11,312 bases of DNA from CAXGUU01 sp964012875 (GCA_964012875.1 CAXGUU010000093.1:1-11312); one strand, 5' to 3'. Counted from the stretch's first letter, positions 1 to 7,817 are shown. Program-made: numbers and translations. The notes: a model not told the origin generated them from the letters alone.

Positions 1-344
1 GGCGAGGTGCGAAAACAGCGCAATGCGCCCCAGTACGTGACGAGGCTAATTAACAGGGTTTCCAGCGCAATGATGCCGAGCTGGGCGTTATACGCCGATA
101 TCGAGAACAACCTGGCAGCGTCGTAGACACGGGAGAGCAGCGAAACGCTGAACATATCGCCGAGATCCGAATCACCGGCAAAGCACTCTGGACACGATTG
201 TGCTGCACTGTAGTGCAGCGGCGAGAAACCACCTATCGCGATCCGCAGATCAAGATTGTAGGTTGCTGACCACCACCCGCCGCCAGCGATGATAAGTAGG
301 CCCGCAAACGCAACCGTGTTGGAGCGTGATTTCAACGTAGCCAT
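1..344 (-). CDS. Membrane protein of unknown function, 3' end outside window
   Basis: Reading the minus strand from an ATG at 344-342 gives 114 codons without a stop down to the window edge, so the gene continues beyond position 1. An in-frame stop at 365-363 limits the start to this ATG or a later codon. No clear Shine-Dalgarno precedes it. The product begins with a short basic stretch and a hydrophobic segment (about residues 11-25). A probable extracytoplasmic loop follows, containing a CPEC pair (51-54), and then a second hydrophobic segment (about 89-108). That suggests a multi-pass inner-membrane protein. It follows the radical SAM gene on the same strand by 64 bases, so co-transcription is plausible. 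I do not recognise the family. The open frame and membrane pattern make it more likely real than the competing out-of-frame ORF at 50-232. Confidence 0.6.
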   Translation of the reverse strand, partial: MATLKSRSNTVAFAGLLIIAGGGWWSATYNLDLRIAIGGFSPLHYSAAQSCPECFAGDSDLGDMFSVSLLSRVYDAARLFSISAYNAQLGIIALETLLISLVTYWGALRCFRTS

Positions 345-408
345 GCGTAACGGATGACGGTATCAGCAGCCGCAGGTAACCTGAGTCGTGCGGCTCATGA
401 CAAGAACA

Positions 409-1545
409 TCAATAAGCTAAGTCGCAGCGTTTGCACATCGGCATGGTGCGCTGTTCGCGAATAAACTCGCGCCACGCAGTCATTTCCTCTCCTTGCCAAA
501 TTGAATTGATTGATTGCGAATTCACGTTACCCAACGGCTTGTTGTGGCAGCGCGTATAGACAATGACATTGCCATCGGCCAGGACCTGAAGAAAAAACCA
601 TGTCGCCATGCATTTAGCACCGGCGCTGACAAATTTTGTGGGTTCGTGAAAATAGCGCTTCAATTCGTCGCGTTTGAATGGCGGGGCGAATTCCACGCGC
701 GGTTTGCCCTTAAGTGCTTCAATTTGTTTAGCCAAATCGTCGACATCGACGCAATACGGATCCATGTCTTCGCCGAAGCAACTGGCGGTGACGGGATAAC
801 GGTTACCGTAGAGCTGATTATGCTCGACGGCCGAATCGGGATCGATAAACCACATGAATGTGAAATTGATCTGATCGACTGGCCAGTCGCGGGCCTCATC
901 ATAAAACTCCACGAGCTTATGCGCGTTCAGGTTAGTGATGGTGTAATTGAGCGTTATGGCATTGTCCAGTCCGAGTCGCTGCGACGCTTCGCGAAACTTG
1001 TGGATGCCATCGCGGCTTCGGCCGAAGCTATCCTTGCGTCCGCGGATAAGATTATGCGTTTCTTCCGGTCCGTCGACGCTGACGTTCAAACGTTGCAATC
1101 CCGCTGCGGCGAGTTCCTCTGCACGAGCGGGCAGGACATATGCGCCCGTTGTTACACCGACATCTAGTCCTTTCGCGACGCAGTACTCAACGGCCTCGCC
1201 CAGCGGTTTATATATAAGCGGTTCGGTCGAATTAATGGCCATAAACGGATTGGCATCGGCAACTTCGTCGACCACCCGCTTGAACACATTAATGTCGATT
1301 TCCTGGAGTTTGCGATTTATCCGCAGATTTTTATAAAACGTACCTTCTTCGTTAAACGTGCCGACGTCACACATTTTGCAGCGCAGGTTGCAGACGCTGT
1401 TAATTGACCAATAGATGGTTAACGGGGTTGGAGAGTTTAGAAACGGCAGGTAATATGGCAACGCGTTCGAAGCCAGCTTCAGCGGGTTCGAATTAACCCC
1501 TGGCTTGGTCAGGGATTGGGCCGCTTTCTTGAGTTCAAACAACAC
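409..1545 (-). CDS. Radical SAM protein with SPASM-like C-terminal cysteine domain
   Basis: The 378-residue product carries the radical SAM [4Fe-4S] motif CNLRCKMC (Cys52, Cys56, Cys59), which binds the cluster that cleaves S-adenosylmethionine to a radical. Supporting signs of the partial TIM barrel include the NVSVDGPEETHNLIRG stretch. The C-terminus has further cysteines at about 312, 333, 371 and 374, with the arrangement around YTRCHNKPLGN and MCKRCD expected of a SPASM or twitch auxiliary Fe-S domain. Such enzymes modify peptides, sugars or other small substrates; nothing here fixes the substrate. The N-terminal 45 residues show no obvious peptide-recognition domain. The start is GTG at 1545, with a CGGAG sequence about 10 bases upstream on the minus strand; no ATG is available nearby. 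It diverges from the asparagine synthetase at 1675 and precedes a membrane protein gene on its own strand. Confidence 0.88.
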   Translation of the reverse strand: MLFELKKAAQSLTKPGVNSNPLKLASNALPYYLPFLNSPTPLTIYWSINSVCNLRCKMCDVGTFNEEGTFYKNLRINRKLQEIDINVFKRVVDEVADANPFMAINSTEPLIYKPLGEAVEYCVAKGLDVGVTTGAYVLPARAEELAAAGLQRLNVSVDGPEETHNLIRGRKDSFGRSRDGIHKFREASQRLGLDNAITLNYTITNLNAHKLVEFYDEARDWPVDQINFTFMWFIDPDSAVEHNQLYGNRYPVTASCFGEDMDPYCVDVDDLAKQIEALKGKPRVEFAPPFKRDELKRYFHEPTKFVSAGAKCMATWFFLQVLADGNVIVYTRCHNKPLGNVNSQSINSIWQGEEMTAWREFIREQRTMPMCKRCDLAY

Positions 1546-1674
1546 CTGATGCGTACTCCGAAAATTAGGCCGCTATTCTAACGCAGCTTTCGCTGTCGAG
1601 GCTGATAATCCCCTGATGCGAACGACCTATCGCTTCGCATCCCTCCCGCTCAACTTCAATCGAGAGTTTGCCCC
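1546..1674. promoter_or_regulatory. Divergent intergenic region between radical SAM gene and asnB-type gene
   Basis: This 129-base gap separates two divergently transcribed genes and must hold the promoters of both unless either is read through from elsewhere. I could not identify convincing -35/-10 pairs or an operator. The asnB-type start at 1675 has only a weak ribosome binding site (CGAGAG at about -11). Confidence 0.4.
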
Positions 1675-3597
1675 ATGTGCGGAATAAGTGGCATAGCAAC
1701 CATCAACGACGGCGCCCCTCGCGTCATTGACGGTGAACTGGAGCTCATGAGCACGCTGCTACTTCACCGCGGCCCGGATGATCACGGTATCTGGAAGAAC
1801 TCAGCCTGTAACGTCGGTCTCGCGCATCGGCGGCTGAGCATCATCGATTTGAGCGCTGCCGGGCATCAGCCTATGTCGGCACCGAACGGCACGCACGTCA
1901 CACTTAACGGCGAAATCTACAACTATCGCGAACTAAAGCGTGACCTGGCAGCGGATTGGTCTTTCAGGTCGCAGTCCGACACGGAAACGGTCCTCGCCGC
2001 CTACGACGCTTATGGCATCGAATGCCTCACGCATTTAAGAGGGATGTTTGCTTTTGCGTTGTGGGATGACAAAAAACAGCAGCTGGTCTGCGCGCGTGAC
2101 CGTTTCGGCATTAAGCCGCTTTATTACACCATTCAGGGCGATCGACTTTATTTCGCCTCCGAAATAAAGGCATTGCTGCCGTTTATCGACAATATCGAAA
2201 CAGATCATGGCGGATTAGCGCAATATCTGACATTTCAATACACGCTTGACGACACAACATTGTTCAAGAACGTCCACGAGCTGCCACCGGCGCACTATTT
2301 GATTCTGCGCGATGGACGTCTTTCGATCCAACGCTATTGGGATATTCAATACACAGTCGATTTCGACCATACGCCACATTACTTTCATGAGCGCTTGCGC
2401 CACGCGGTTGACCAGTCGATTGACCTGCACCTACGGGCGGATGTTCCGGTTGGCGTGTATTTGTCAGGCGGACTCGATTCGAGCCTGATATCGATTCTCG
2501 CCGGTGGCGCCAGTCCGCAAAACAATCAAGCCTTTCACGGCAAGTTTGCGGGGCTTGCAGCGTTTGATGAGAGTGAGTTCGCGCAGGCCGCAGCCCGTGC
2601 GGGGGACAAGGAGCTGCACGAGATCGACATCGGCCCGCAGGACTTTGAACGCCGAATCGAAGATGTGATTTATCATCTCGATCAACCCATAGCCGGGCCG
2701 GGTTCATTTCCGCAGTTCATGGTTTCTGAACTCGCGGCACGGCACGTCAAAGTGGTGCTAGGCGGGCAGGGCGGCGACGAGATATTCGGTGGCTACGCGC
2801 GCTACCTGCTCGCGTACTTTGAGCAATGTATAAAAGCCGCTATTGACGGAACATATAAGAATGGCAATTTTGTTGTTACGCCTGAATCCATCATCCCAAA
2901 CCTGACAGTCCTGCAGGAATACAAACCGCTAATCAAACTTTTCTGGGCGGATGGTTTGTTCGAACCCCTGGACGCGCGGTACTTCAGATTGATTAACCGT
3001 GCTGCGGACATGAAAGACGAAGTGCGCTGGGATGAACTGGAGCAGGACAAGGTCTACAAAAATTTTCAGGGCATTTTCAATTCGCGGCGAAATGTCGAAG
3101 CGGAAGCCTATTTCGACAGCATGACCCATTTCGATTTCAAATGTCTTTTGCCGGCACTTCTACACGTCGAAGATCGCATGAGCATGGCTCATGGCCTCGA
3201 AAGTCGTGTTCCGTTTCTGGACCATCCACTCGTTGAGTTTGCCGCGACGGTGCCGGCGAATGTCAAGTTTCAGGACGGCAAGATGAAAAATATGCTGAAA
3301 GAAACTTACGTCAATGTATTACCGGCCGAAATACTCAATCGGCGCGACAAGATGGGATTCCCCGTGCCGTTGAAAGAGTGGTTTGAAGGACCCCTAGGTG
3401 ACTATGTGCAGGATATTTTCCGCTCAGGCGCGGCGGCTAGGCGCGAGTTTATCGATACTCACGCGGTGCTGAACGCCATCGATACATCGAGTCAGTACAG
3501 TCGCAAAATCTGGGGGTTTTTATCGCTGGAGCTGTGGCATCGACGCTTTCACGATAACGCCGCCGAATATCAAAAAATGCGTCGAAGCTTGTACTAG
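1675..3597 (+). CDS. asnB: Asparagine synthase (glutamine-hydrolysing)
   Basis: This enzyme converts aspartate to asparagine, or amidates a related acid, using ATP and ammonia released from glutamine. The product is 640 residues. The N-terminal class II glutaminase domain starts MCGISG, with Cys2 as the nucleophile exposed after Met removal. It shows HRGPD (31-35), NGEIYNYREL (78-87) and SDTETVL (101-107). The C-terminal synthetase domain has the PP-loop SGGLDSS (264-270), GGQGGDEIFGGY (363-374), EDRMSM (499-504) and ESRVPFLD (509-516). All catalytic landmarks are present, so it should be active. It is longer than E. coli AsnB (554) and closer in size to the AsnB/AsnO-like amidotransferases often found in polysaccharide and specialised-metabolite loci. 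The start is fixed by the required MCG terminus. Divergence from a radical SAM gene suggests a dedicated amidation role, but that is inference; it could also be the housekeeping enzyme. Confidence 0.95.
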   Translation: MCGISGIATINDGAPRVIDGELELMSTLLLHRGPDDHGIWKNSACNVGLAHRRLSIIDLSAAGHQPMSAPNGTHVTLNGEIYNYRELKRDLAADWSFRSQSDTETVLAAYDAYGIECLTHLRGMFAFALWDDKKQQLVCARDRFGIKPLYYTIQGDRLYFASEIKALLPFIDNIETDHGGLAQYLTFQYTLDDTTLFKNVHELPPAHYLILRDGRLSIQRYWDIQYTVDFDHTPHYFHERLRHAVDQSIDLHLRADVPVGVYLSGGLDSSLISILAGGASPQNNQAFHGKFAGLAAFDESEFAQAAARAGDKELHEIDIGPQDFERRIEDVIYHLDQPIAGPGSFPQFMVSELAARHVKVVLGGQGGDEIFGGYARYLLAYFEQCIKAAIDGTYKNGNFVVTPESIIPNLTVLQEYKPLIKLFWADGLFEPLDARYFRLINRAADMKDEVRWDELEQDKVYKNFQGIFNSRRNVEAEAYFDSMTHFDFKCLLPALLHVEDRMSMAHGLESRVPFLDHPLVEFAATVPANVKFQDGKMKNMLKETYVNVLPAEILNRRDKMGFPVPLKEWFEGPLGDYVQDIFRSGAAARREFIDTHAVLNAIDTSSQYSRKIWGFLSLELWHRRFHDNAAEYQKMRRSLY

Positions 3598-3620
3598 CGC
3601 TTCCTATTCGGCGGATGCCG

Positions 3621-3749
3621 TTATCGAGCAGCCACAATTTGGACAAAGCCTCGGCTGGTCAGTTTACCGCTTGTTCCAATTTCGCCGTGCGCAATCGGCC
3701 GTTCGTGGGTGAAACGGACATCGGATTTTTGAAAAACGATGTTGGTCAT
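3621..3749 (-). CDS. Short ORF, 42 residues, strong ribosome binding site
   Basis: ATG at 3749-3747 opens 42 codons ending in TAA at 3623-3621. A GGGAGGT sequence (minus strand, 3762-3756) lies 7 bases before the ATG, the best Shine-Dalgarno in this part of the window. The peptide begins MTNIVFQKSDVRF and ends RGFVQIVAAR. It is basic and soluble, with no signal peptide, no membrane segment and no cysteine, and its only low-complexity feature is a short Gly/Ser/Thr stretch (HGEIGTSGK). It is convergent with asnB, 23 bases past its stop. I do not recognise a family. It could be a small regulatory protein, a peptide substrate, the surviving end of a larger gene, or chance. The strong RBS and compositionally normal sequence favour translation. 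The function is unknown. Confidence 0.5.
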   Translation of the reverse strand: MTNIVFQKSDVRFTHERPIAHGEIGTSGKLTSRGFVQIVAAR

Positions 3750-3755
3750 ACCACC

Positions 3756-3762
3756 ACCTCCC
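3756..3762 (-). promoter_or_regulatory. Shine-Dalgarno for the 42-residue ORF
   Basis: Minus-strand GGGAGGT is nearly fully complementary to the 16S anti-Shine-Dalgarno and sits 7 bases from the ATG at 3749. It is the main evidence that the short ORF is translated. Confidence 0.5.
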
Positions 3763-4479
3763 GGTTCGTGCCGCTCCCGTGCAGTGGATAGGACTCAGGA
3801 ACTATCCGAGCGAATCATGTATTTTCCCTACTCCCGGATGAGCCAAATCGACCGACTGCACGGCCAATGTTCAAAGCCACATTTTTTTCTCATCCTGGAT
3901 GCCCTCGACCGCTCGCTACTGCGCGGAGTAACCGTAGCAGCCGTCGACATCGCGGCCATTGTTTTTAGATTGCCCAGCAAACTGCGCGCTTGCTTGCGTC
4001 GCATTCCTCAATATCATCCAAGCCATTACAGCACTACCGTGCTGCTCTGGTTAATCGCGGCGCACCACAGTTTGCGGGTACCGGCCACCCGCACCCGAAA
4101 CCGCACGCTTAGCGCTCATCGAACAAGCCCCTTAAACTAATTCTCCATCTAGACCAGTTTATGCGGGCAGGTCATCCCCCCCTCTCTAAACGCACCAAGA
4201 TGGCCCATCTTCATAAATAAATGATTTTTTACTAATTCCTGGTCGTCGTTCCACAAGTCGAAATATAGATTGATGCTGCGCCGCGATAGTTGGTGGAATA
4301 GGTACTATAGAAAAACCAATAGAACAATTCGGTCTCTTTTTGGCGGGAGAATGCTGTGAAAACCAGTGGCTTCCGGCGAGGAGATGCCCGAAACCAGAAC
4401 CGCTTGAGGTTGGGGCAACTTAAAATCCCCGGTCGACGCGTACAAGACAAGACATCCAAAACAGATCGAGGCATGCGAA
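3763..4479. other. Long stretch without a convincing gene
   Basis: About 720 bases with no gene I can support. A 133-codon plus-strand ORF (3739-4140) is rich in Arg, His, Pro and Ser, has no recognisable motif and runs antisense through the RBS of the 42-residue ORF. I saw no tRNA, CRISPR repeats or strong terminator hairpin. The promoter of the gene at 4480 should lie near the right end. The stretch is compatible with decayed genes or an old insertion, but no homology is recognisable by eye. Confidence 0.45.
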
Positions 4480-5193
4480 ATGAAAAAATTCTTTCTCTTG
4501 ATGTTCTTATGGGCCAACTCTCATTTAGCTTCGGCACAGGCCATTTGGGTCAATTACTCGTTTAAAACAAACTGGGGCGATCGGGCTGCAGTTGCAGAAT
4601 TGTTTAAAAATTATCTAGAAAGTGAGGGTGGACAATCTTTCAGTGGACGAATGTACTTAGTAAGCACTGTCATTAACGGACCAAATCCTAGTACGCATAA
4701 CGCGGCATTTGTTTACAAGAGCGAGAAAGATTGGGAGGCCAGGCGCGCCGCATTATTAACGAATGCGAATCCCGACTTTTCAAAATTTATCTCTGAGTTA
4801 ACTTCGAAAGTGGAGTTCGTAGACGAAACGGTGTTTTCGCACGTCGCAGGTTTTGGTCTACCAGCAGAGCAGACTAAACAGTGGTTCGGGGTCGGGGTTG
4901 AAGTAAAAAATCTCAAAAGATACCAAGCTGCGATCAAAGAGATCGAAAAGACCGAGATTGCTGAGCAGGCTTCGTTCGACCTTTGGACAGTAACCGCTGG
5001 TGGTTCGCCGGGCATTACCCACTACGTCACAGTCGGCGTGGAAAGTAGAGCAGATTTCAACAGTAACGAAGCGGTCCAAAAGGCTTTTGCCGCAGTCGAG
5101 AGCAAGGTCTCGTCTATCAGGAAACTGAAAGGAATAAATTACGGGGACACGGTCTTCACACACGGGCCTCTGAAAAGTGAAGAATATCGGTGA
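4480..5193 (+). CDS. Secreted protein with two similar halves, function unknown
   Basis: The product is 237 residues. It starts with a signal peptide (basic MKK, hydrophobic core, ASAQA cleavage region near residue 20-21), so it should be exported to the periplasm or outside. The mature part seems to be an internal duplication. The first half ends with a THNAAFVYKSEKDWEA strand/helix and then KVEFVDETVFSHV. The second has THYVTVGVESRADFNS and then KLKGINYGDTVFTHG in the same order. That pattern, with alternating predicted strands and helices, is what a tandem dimeric alpha/beta-barrel (ferredoxin-like) protein would show; the fold is inference. There are no cysteines and no enzyme motif I recognise. 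GAGG lies 8 bases before the ATG. The IS remnant begins 13 bases after the stop, so any downstream partner may have been lost. Confidence 0.8.
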   Translation: MKKFFLLMFLWANSHLASAQAIWVNYSFKTNWGDRAAVAELFKNYLESEGGQSFSGRMYLVSTVINGPNPSTHNAAFVYKSEKDWEARRAALLTNANPDFSKFISELTSKVEFVDETVFSHVAGFGLPAEQTKQWFGVGVEVKNLKRYQAAIKEIEKTEIAEQASFDLWTVTAGGSPGITHYVTVGVESRADFNSNEAVQKAFAAVESKVSSIRKLKGINYGDTVFTHGPLKSEEYR

Positions 5194-5206
5194 TGTCTGT
5201 CGGCAG

Positions 5207-5750
5207 TGCCCGTCATCAAATAACTTGAGACACGGGTTGGTTGTCGTTAATAGAGACTCTGGCTGGTCCGGCTCGTATTTAGTTTAAAGTCACGAAGCCA
5301 ACTTTCGCATGCCGCCGTCACGGCCGGGCTATGGCCCTTCGTTTGATAGCACGGCGTTATGTCACGATAGATCCCGCTCGCCGGAAATAGATGTCCGCAG
5401 GCGTCACGTTGTGTAAGCTTTCGTGGTATCGCCAATGGCTGTATATGGTCGACGAAGACCTCGATTCGGGTCTCAAGTTTGCCAGGCAGGTAGTAATACT
5501 CCAGCAACAGCCGTTTCTTCGTCGCCTGATGCCGGCCTTCAATCTTGCCCTGCGTCATCGGATGATAGGGGCACCGGTTGTTTGATCCATCTGCTTGTCA
5601 GATGGCCAGTCGCCGAATACTGAAGCGAGACAGCTTAGCCCATTGTCGGACAATAATCGTGGCCGGTGCTTGACTGTTACTGAGCCCAAGTCAGAGGCGA
5701 CTAAGGCCTGCTCCAAGGTCTCGGTCACGTCGCTGGCCTTCCTCACTGTC
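5207..5750 (-). mobile_element. Decayed IS3-family element, copy 1
   Basis: The remnant covers the 3' half of an IS3-type orfB and its terminal sequence, oriented on the minus strand. Its outer end is placed at TG (5207-5208), the start of a block beginning CCGTCATCAAATAACTT that is repeated at 8173. The right boundary near 5750 is approximate: recognisable transposase similarity ends there and no opposite terminal repeat was found. The first about 200 bases are a direct repeat of copy 2 (8173-8368), with scattered substitutions, so both are old copies of one element. Confidence 0.8.
5279..5749 (-). pseudogene. IS3-family transposase (orfB) fragment, multiply frameshifted
   Basis: Three reading frames together give the C-terminal half of a DDE integrase-type transposase. 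The first frame holds RPRLLSDNG, with the second catalytic Asp. A one-base loss near 5565 then shifts into MTQGKIEGRHQ, with the catalytic Glu. Restoring the frame places 35 residues between Asp and Glu, the D(35)E spacing of the family. A one-base gain near 5443 shifts again into HWRYHESLHNVTPADIYF, the conserved C-terminal signature. In-frame stops follow before the end at 5279. The N-terminal part and orfA are absent. It cannot make an active transposase. Confidence 0.85.
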
Positions 5751-5823
5751 TAGAGAGCGATAACAGCTCTACCCAATGAGCGTTAAAGAATCTGAATAAA
5801 CCAAAATATTCTTCGATTCCTTT

Positions 5824-5846
5824 TGTATCCTACGGACTACGATACA
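5824..5846. promoter_or_regulatory. Imperfect palindrome upstream of the gene at 5867
   Basis: TGTATC (5824-5829) is mirrored by GATACA (5841-5846), and an inner TA/TA pair extends the match to eight of nine arm positions across a 23-base site. It lies 20 bases before the start codon, overlapping where the core promoter or transcription start would be, and is followed by a good RBS (GGAG, 5855-5858). Size and symmetry fit a dimeric repressor operator; a short RNA hairpin is the alternative. No regulator gene is visible nearby. Confidence 0.35.
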
Positions 5847-5866
5847 TAGACAGCGGAGAATTATTT

Positions 5867-6376
5867 ATGCTTCAGACATTGGGTCAAGCAGGCGACTTTA
5901 TTGGCGGCATCGGGGTGGTGGTGACGCTCATTTATCTTGCTTTCGAGATTCACCAAAACAGCAAACAAACGAAAGTCGCAGCAGCGCAAAGCATCATGCA
6001 GTCGCTGAGCGACTACTACCGCTCTGCATCTGAGACCGATCAATTGGCGCGGGTTGTGCATATGGGCATGGAAAATTTAGACTCATTGACTGATGCGGAA
6101 GCTACTCAGTTTTTCTTCTGGGGATTTTCATTTTTTCGCTTAGTCGAGCTTGCACACTTGCACTATAGACTCGGCAACATCCCGGAGTCATTTTGGCGGG
6201 GCCAAGTAGCTCATTTGGAAGGGTTGTTTGCATTTCCCGGGTGTAGAAACATTTACGAAAGACGCCAAAACGTCTTCTCGCAAGAGTTTCAGGAATTCAT
6301 TAACAACACTGTCATTCAGGGGCCGCCCATGGCGACTGGATATTTGGACGACTTTTTAGATCCCACTCGGCGCTAA
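5867..6376 (+). CDS. Small one-TM protein of a widespread uncharacterised family
   Basis: The product is 169 residues. The N-terminus (about residues 8-28, GDFIGGIGVVVTLIYLAFEI) is a single hydrophobic segment followed by a polar HQNSKQTK stretch, then a mostly helical cytoplasmic domain rich in Phe, Gln and Glu. The layout of an N-terminal G-x-I-G-V-V-V-T-L-I-Y-L-A segment followed by Q-N is familiar from many hypothetical proteins of marine and environmental Gammaproteobacteria; I know of no assigned function. A GGAG sequence 8 bases before the ATG supports the start, and a candidate operator lies just upstream. It stands alone between an IS remnant and the flippase gene, which is 124 bases downstream. 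Confidence 0.8.
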   Translation: MLQTLGQAGDFIGGIGVVVTLIYLAFEIHQNSKQTKVAAAQSIMQSLSDYYRSASETDQLARVVHMGMENLDSLTDAEATQFFFWGFSFFRLVELAHLHYRLGNIPESFWRGQVAHLEGLFAFPGCRNIYERRQNVFSQEFQEFINNTVIQGPPMATGYLDDFLDPTRR

Positions 6377-6500
6377 GAAATTGGAGCCCCATATAGAAAG
6401 TTGAGTAATTCCCTACTGCCAATGTCTTTACAACCGTGGCCTAATCGACCAACCCCATCCAACGCTGTCGGGTCGGTTTCAGCTGAAAGTACAGGTACGC

Positions 6501-7817
6501 ATGCCAGCAAATACAGTGTGGTATCGGCCACTTAAAAACGCAGGCGTTTTGGCGATTGGCCGCGGAGCCAAGGGCTTGCTGTCGCTTGCCTATACGGCTT
6601 TAGCGGCGCGGGCTTTGGGTGTGGAAGCTTTCGGCATGCTTGTTTTGTTACATGGACTCATCTTCACCATCACTGAATTAGCGCGTTTCAAAAGCTGGCA
6701 GGCTGTAATGAAATATGGCGCTACGTATATCGAGAATCGGGACGTTAATCGACTTAGCCATTTATTAAGTTTCGCGTTCAGGCTCGATTTGCTGAGCGCG
6801 GCGATAGCGCTTTTGGTTTTCAATCTTGGATTGGAAACACTCAGTGGATTTGTCGGACTACCGCCGACACTGAACGAAATTATTCACAATTACTCGTTGT
6901 TGGTGATTTTCCTAGCGTTAAGCTCTTGTCCTTTGGGTATTTTACGATTGCTTGACCGTCACGACTTGATTTCCTGGCACACGGTCGTAGAAGCCGTGGT
7001 GAGATTCATCGGCGCTGGTCTTTTATTCCTGCTGGACGGGAGCTTGACCATGTTCGTTACCGTCTGGTTTATCGCCACTGCGCTCTCGCGATTGTTTGTT
7101 GGTTTCGCCGCGTTTCGATTACTCGGGGAGTTTTCATTTATCCCACCCGCCGACGTTTTTTTAGCCTCGAAACTAGAATTACCGAAAGGGTCATGGCGAT
7201 TTGTAATGGGCACACACCTGATCAGTAGTTTGAATCTAAACAACACCCATCTCGGAGTTCTTCTCACTGGAGCGTTATTGGGGCCTGTGGCGGCCGGGTA
7301 CTACCGTGTCGCTCACCAATTTGGCAACATACTCTCAAAACCTACGACAAAACTGCTCGTCCCGGCGATTTACACTGATATAGTCGAATTAACCGCGCGC
7401 CGAGATACAGTGAAGCGGGAGATCGTAGTATTCCGTAGCATCTGGGTGGCCACGGCGACTGCGCTCGGTCTTTTCTCGCTCCTAGTCGTAGCCGGAGAAT
7501 GGTTGATAGGCGCGATAGTTGGCGCCGAATTCACCACTTCCTATCCGACGATGCTAGCGCTCGCCGCGGCCGGTTTGTTGGGCGTTCTAGTTTTTCCGCT
7601 TGAGCCGCTATTAATCTCGGTCGGGCGGATTCGGGAGGTGTTGGTCAGTCGTGCTATCGCGATGGCAGCATATCTCTGTGCGCTCCACTCTTTTGTGTTG
7701 GCGCACGGCTTGATCGGCGCCGGTATGGCTGCGTTGATTGCTGCATGCGTAACCAGTGGACTATTCTGGATTTTTGGCTCCAGAGCATTACGTTCAACCG
7801 TGATACGCGGTGGTTAA
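6501..7817 (+). CDS. Polysaccharide flippase, MOP superfamily (Wzx-like)
   Basis: The 438-residue, strongly hydrophobic protein has roughly 12 predicted membrane segments and essentially no large soluble domain. It begins with the segment typical of oligosaccharide flippases (ARALGVEAFGMLVLLHGL, residues about 36-53). A central GPVAAGYYRVAHQFGNIL motif resembles the G-x-Y-x-x-A segment starting the second half of these transporters. The expected role is moving lipid-linked glycans across the inner membrane for O-antigen, capsule or exopolysaccharide assembly. Such genes usually sit among glycosyltransferases; none is visible here, although an asnB-type amidotransferase lies 2.9 kb upstream. 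The RBS is weak (AGG about 7 bases before ATG). It is followed 88 bases later by the broken gpm gene. The specific substrate cannot be inferred. Confidence 0.88.
   Translation: MPANTVWYRPLKNAGVLAIGRGAKGLLSLAYTALAARALGVEAFGMLVLLHGLIFTITELARFKSWQAVMKYGATYIENRDVNRLSHLLSFAFRLDLLSAAIALLVFNLGLETLSGFVGLPPTLNEIIHNYSLLVIFLALSSCPLGILRLLDRHDLISWHTVVEAVVRFIGAGLLFLLDGSLTMFVTVWFIATALSRLFVGFAAFRLLGEFSFIPPADVFLASKLELPKGSWRFVMGTHLISSLNLNNTHLGVLLTGALLGPVAAGYYRVAHQFGNILSKPTTKLLVPAIYTDIVELTARRDTVKREIVVFRSIWVATATALGLFSLLVVAGEWLIGAIVGAEFTTSYPTMLALAAAGLLGVLVFPLEPLLISVGRIREVLVSRAIAMAAYLCALHSFVLAHGLIGAGMAALIAACVTSGLFWIFGSRALRSTVIRGG

Noticed and set aside
514..1167. 217-codon plus-strand ORF
   Set aside because: It lies entirely antisense to the radical SAM gene, whose cysteine motifs and full-length frame are clear.
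2264..2707. 147-codon minus-strand ORF
   Set aside because: Antisense within the asparagine synthetase PP-loop region; a shadow of real coding sequence.
3598..3625. Transcription terminator between asnB and the convergent short ORF
   Set aside because: Only a four-base CGGC/GCCG stem without a T-tract is present, too weak to call.
409..3749. A RiPP biosynthetic cluster (radical SAM, asnB, short peptide)
   Set aside because: No recognition-element domain, protease or exporter is seen. The asparagine synthetase is a canonical full-length enzyme with its glutaminase Cys, and the 42-residue peptide has no evident leader/core pattern. Kept only as a weak hypothesis.
3739..4140. 133-codon plus-strand ORF
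   Set aside because: Rich in Arg, His, Pro and Ser, with no family motif and no RBS at its start. It runs antisense through the start and RBS of the better-supported 42-residue ORF.
4356..4565. 69-codon plus-strand ORF overlapping the start of the secreted protein gene
   Set aside because: It is out of frame with the signal peptide and the RBS-supported start at 4480 and shows no family features.
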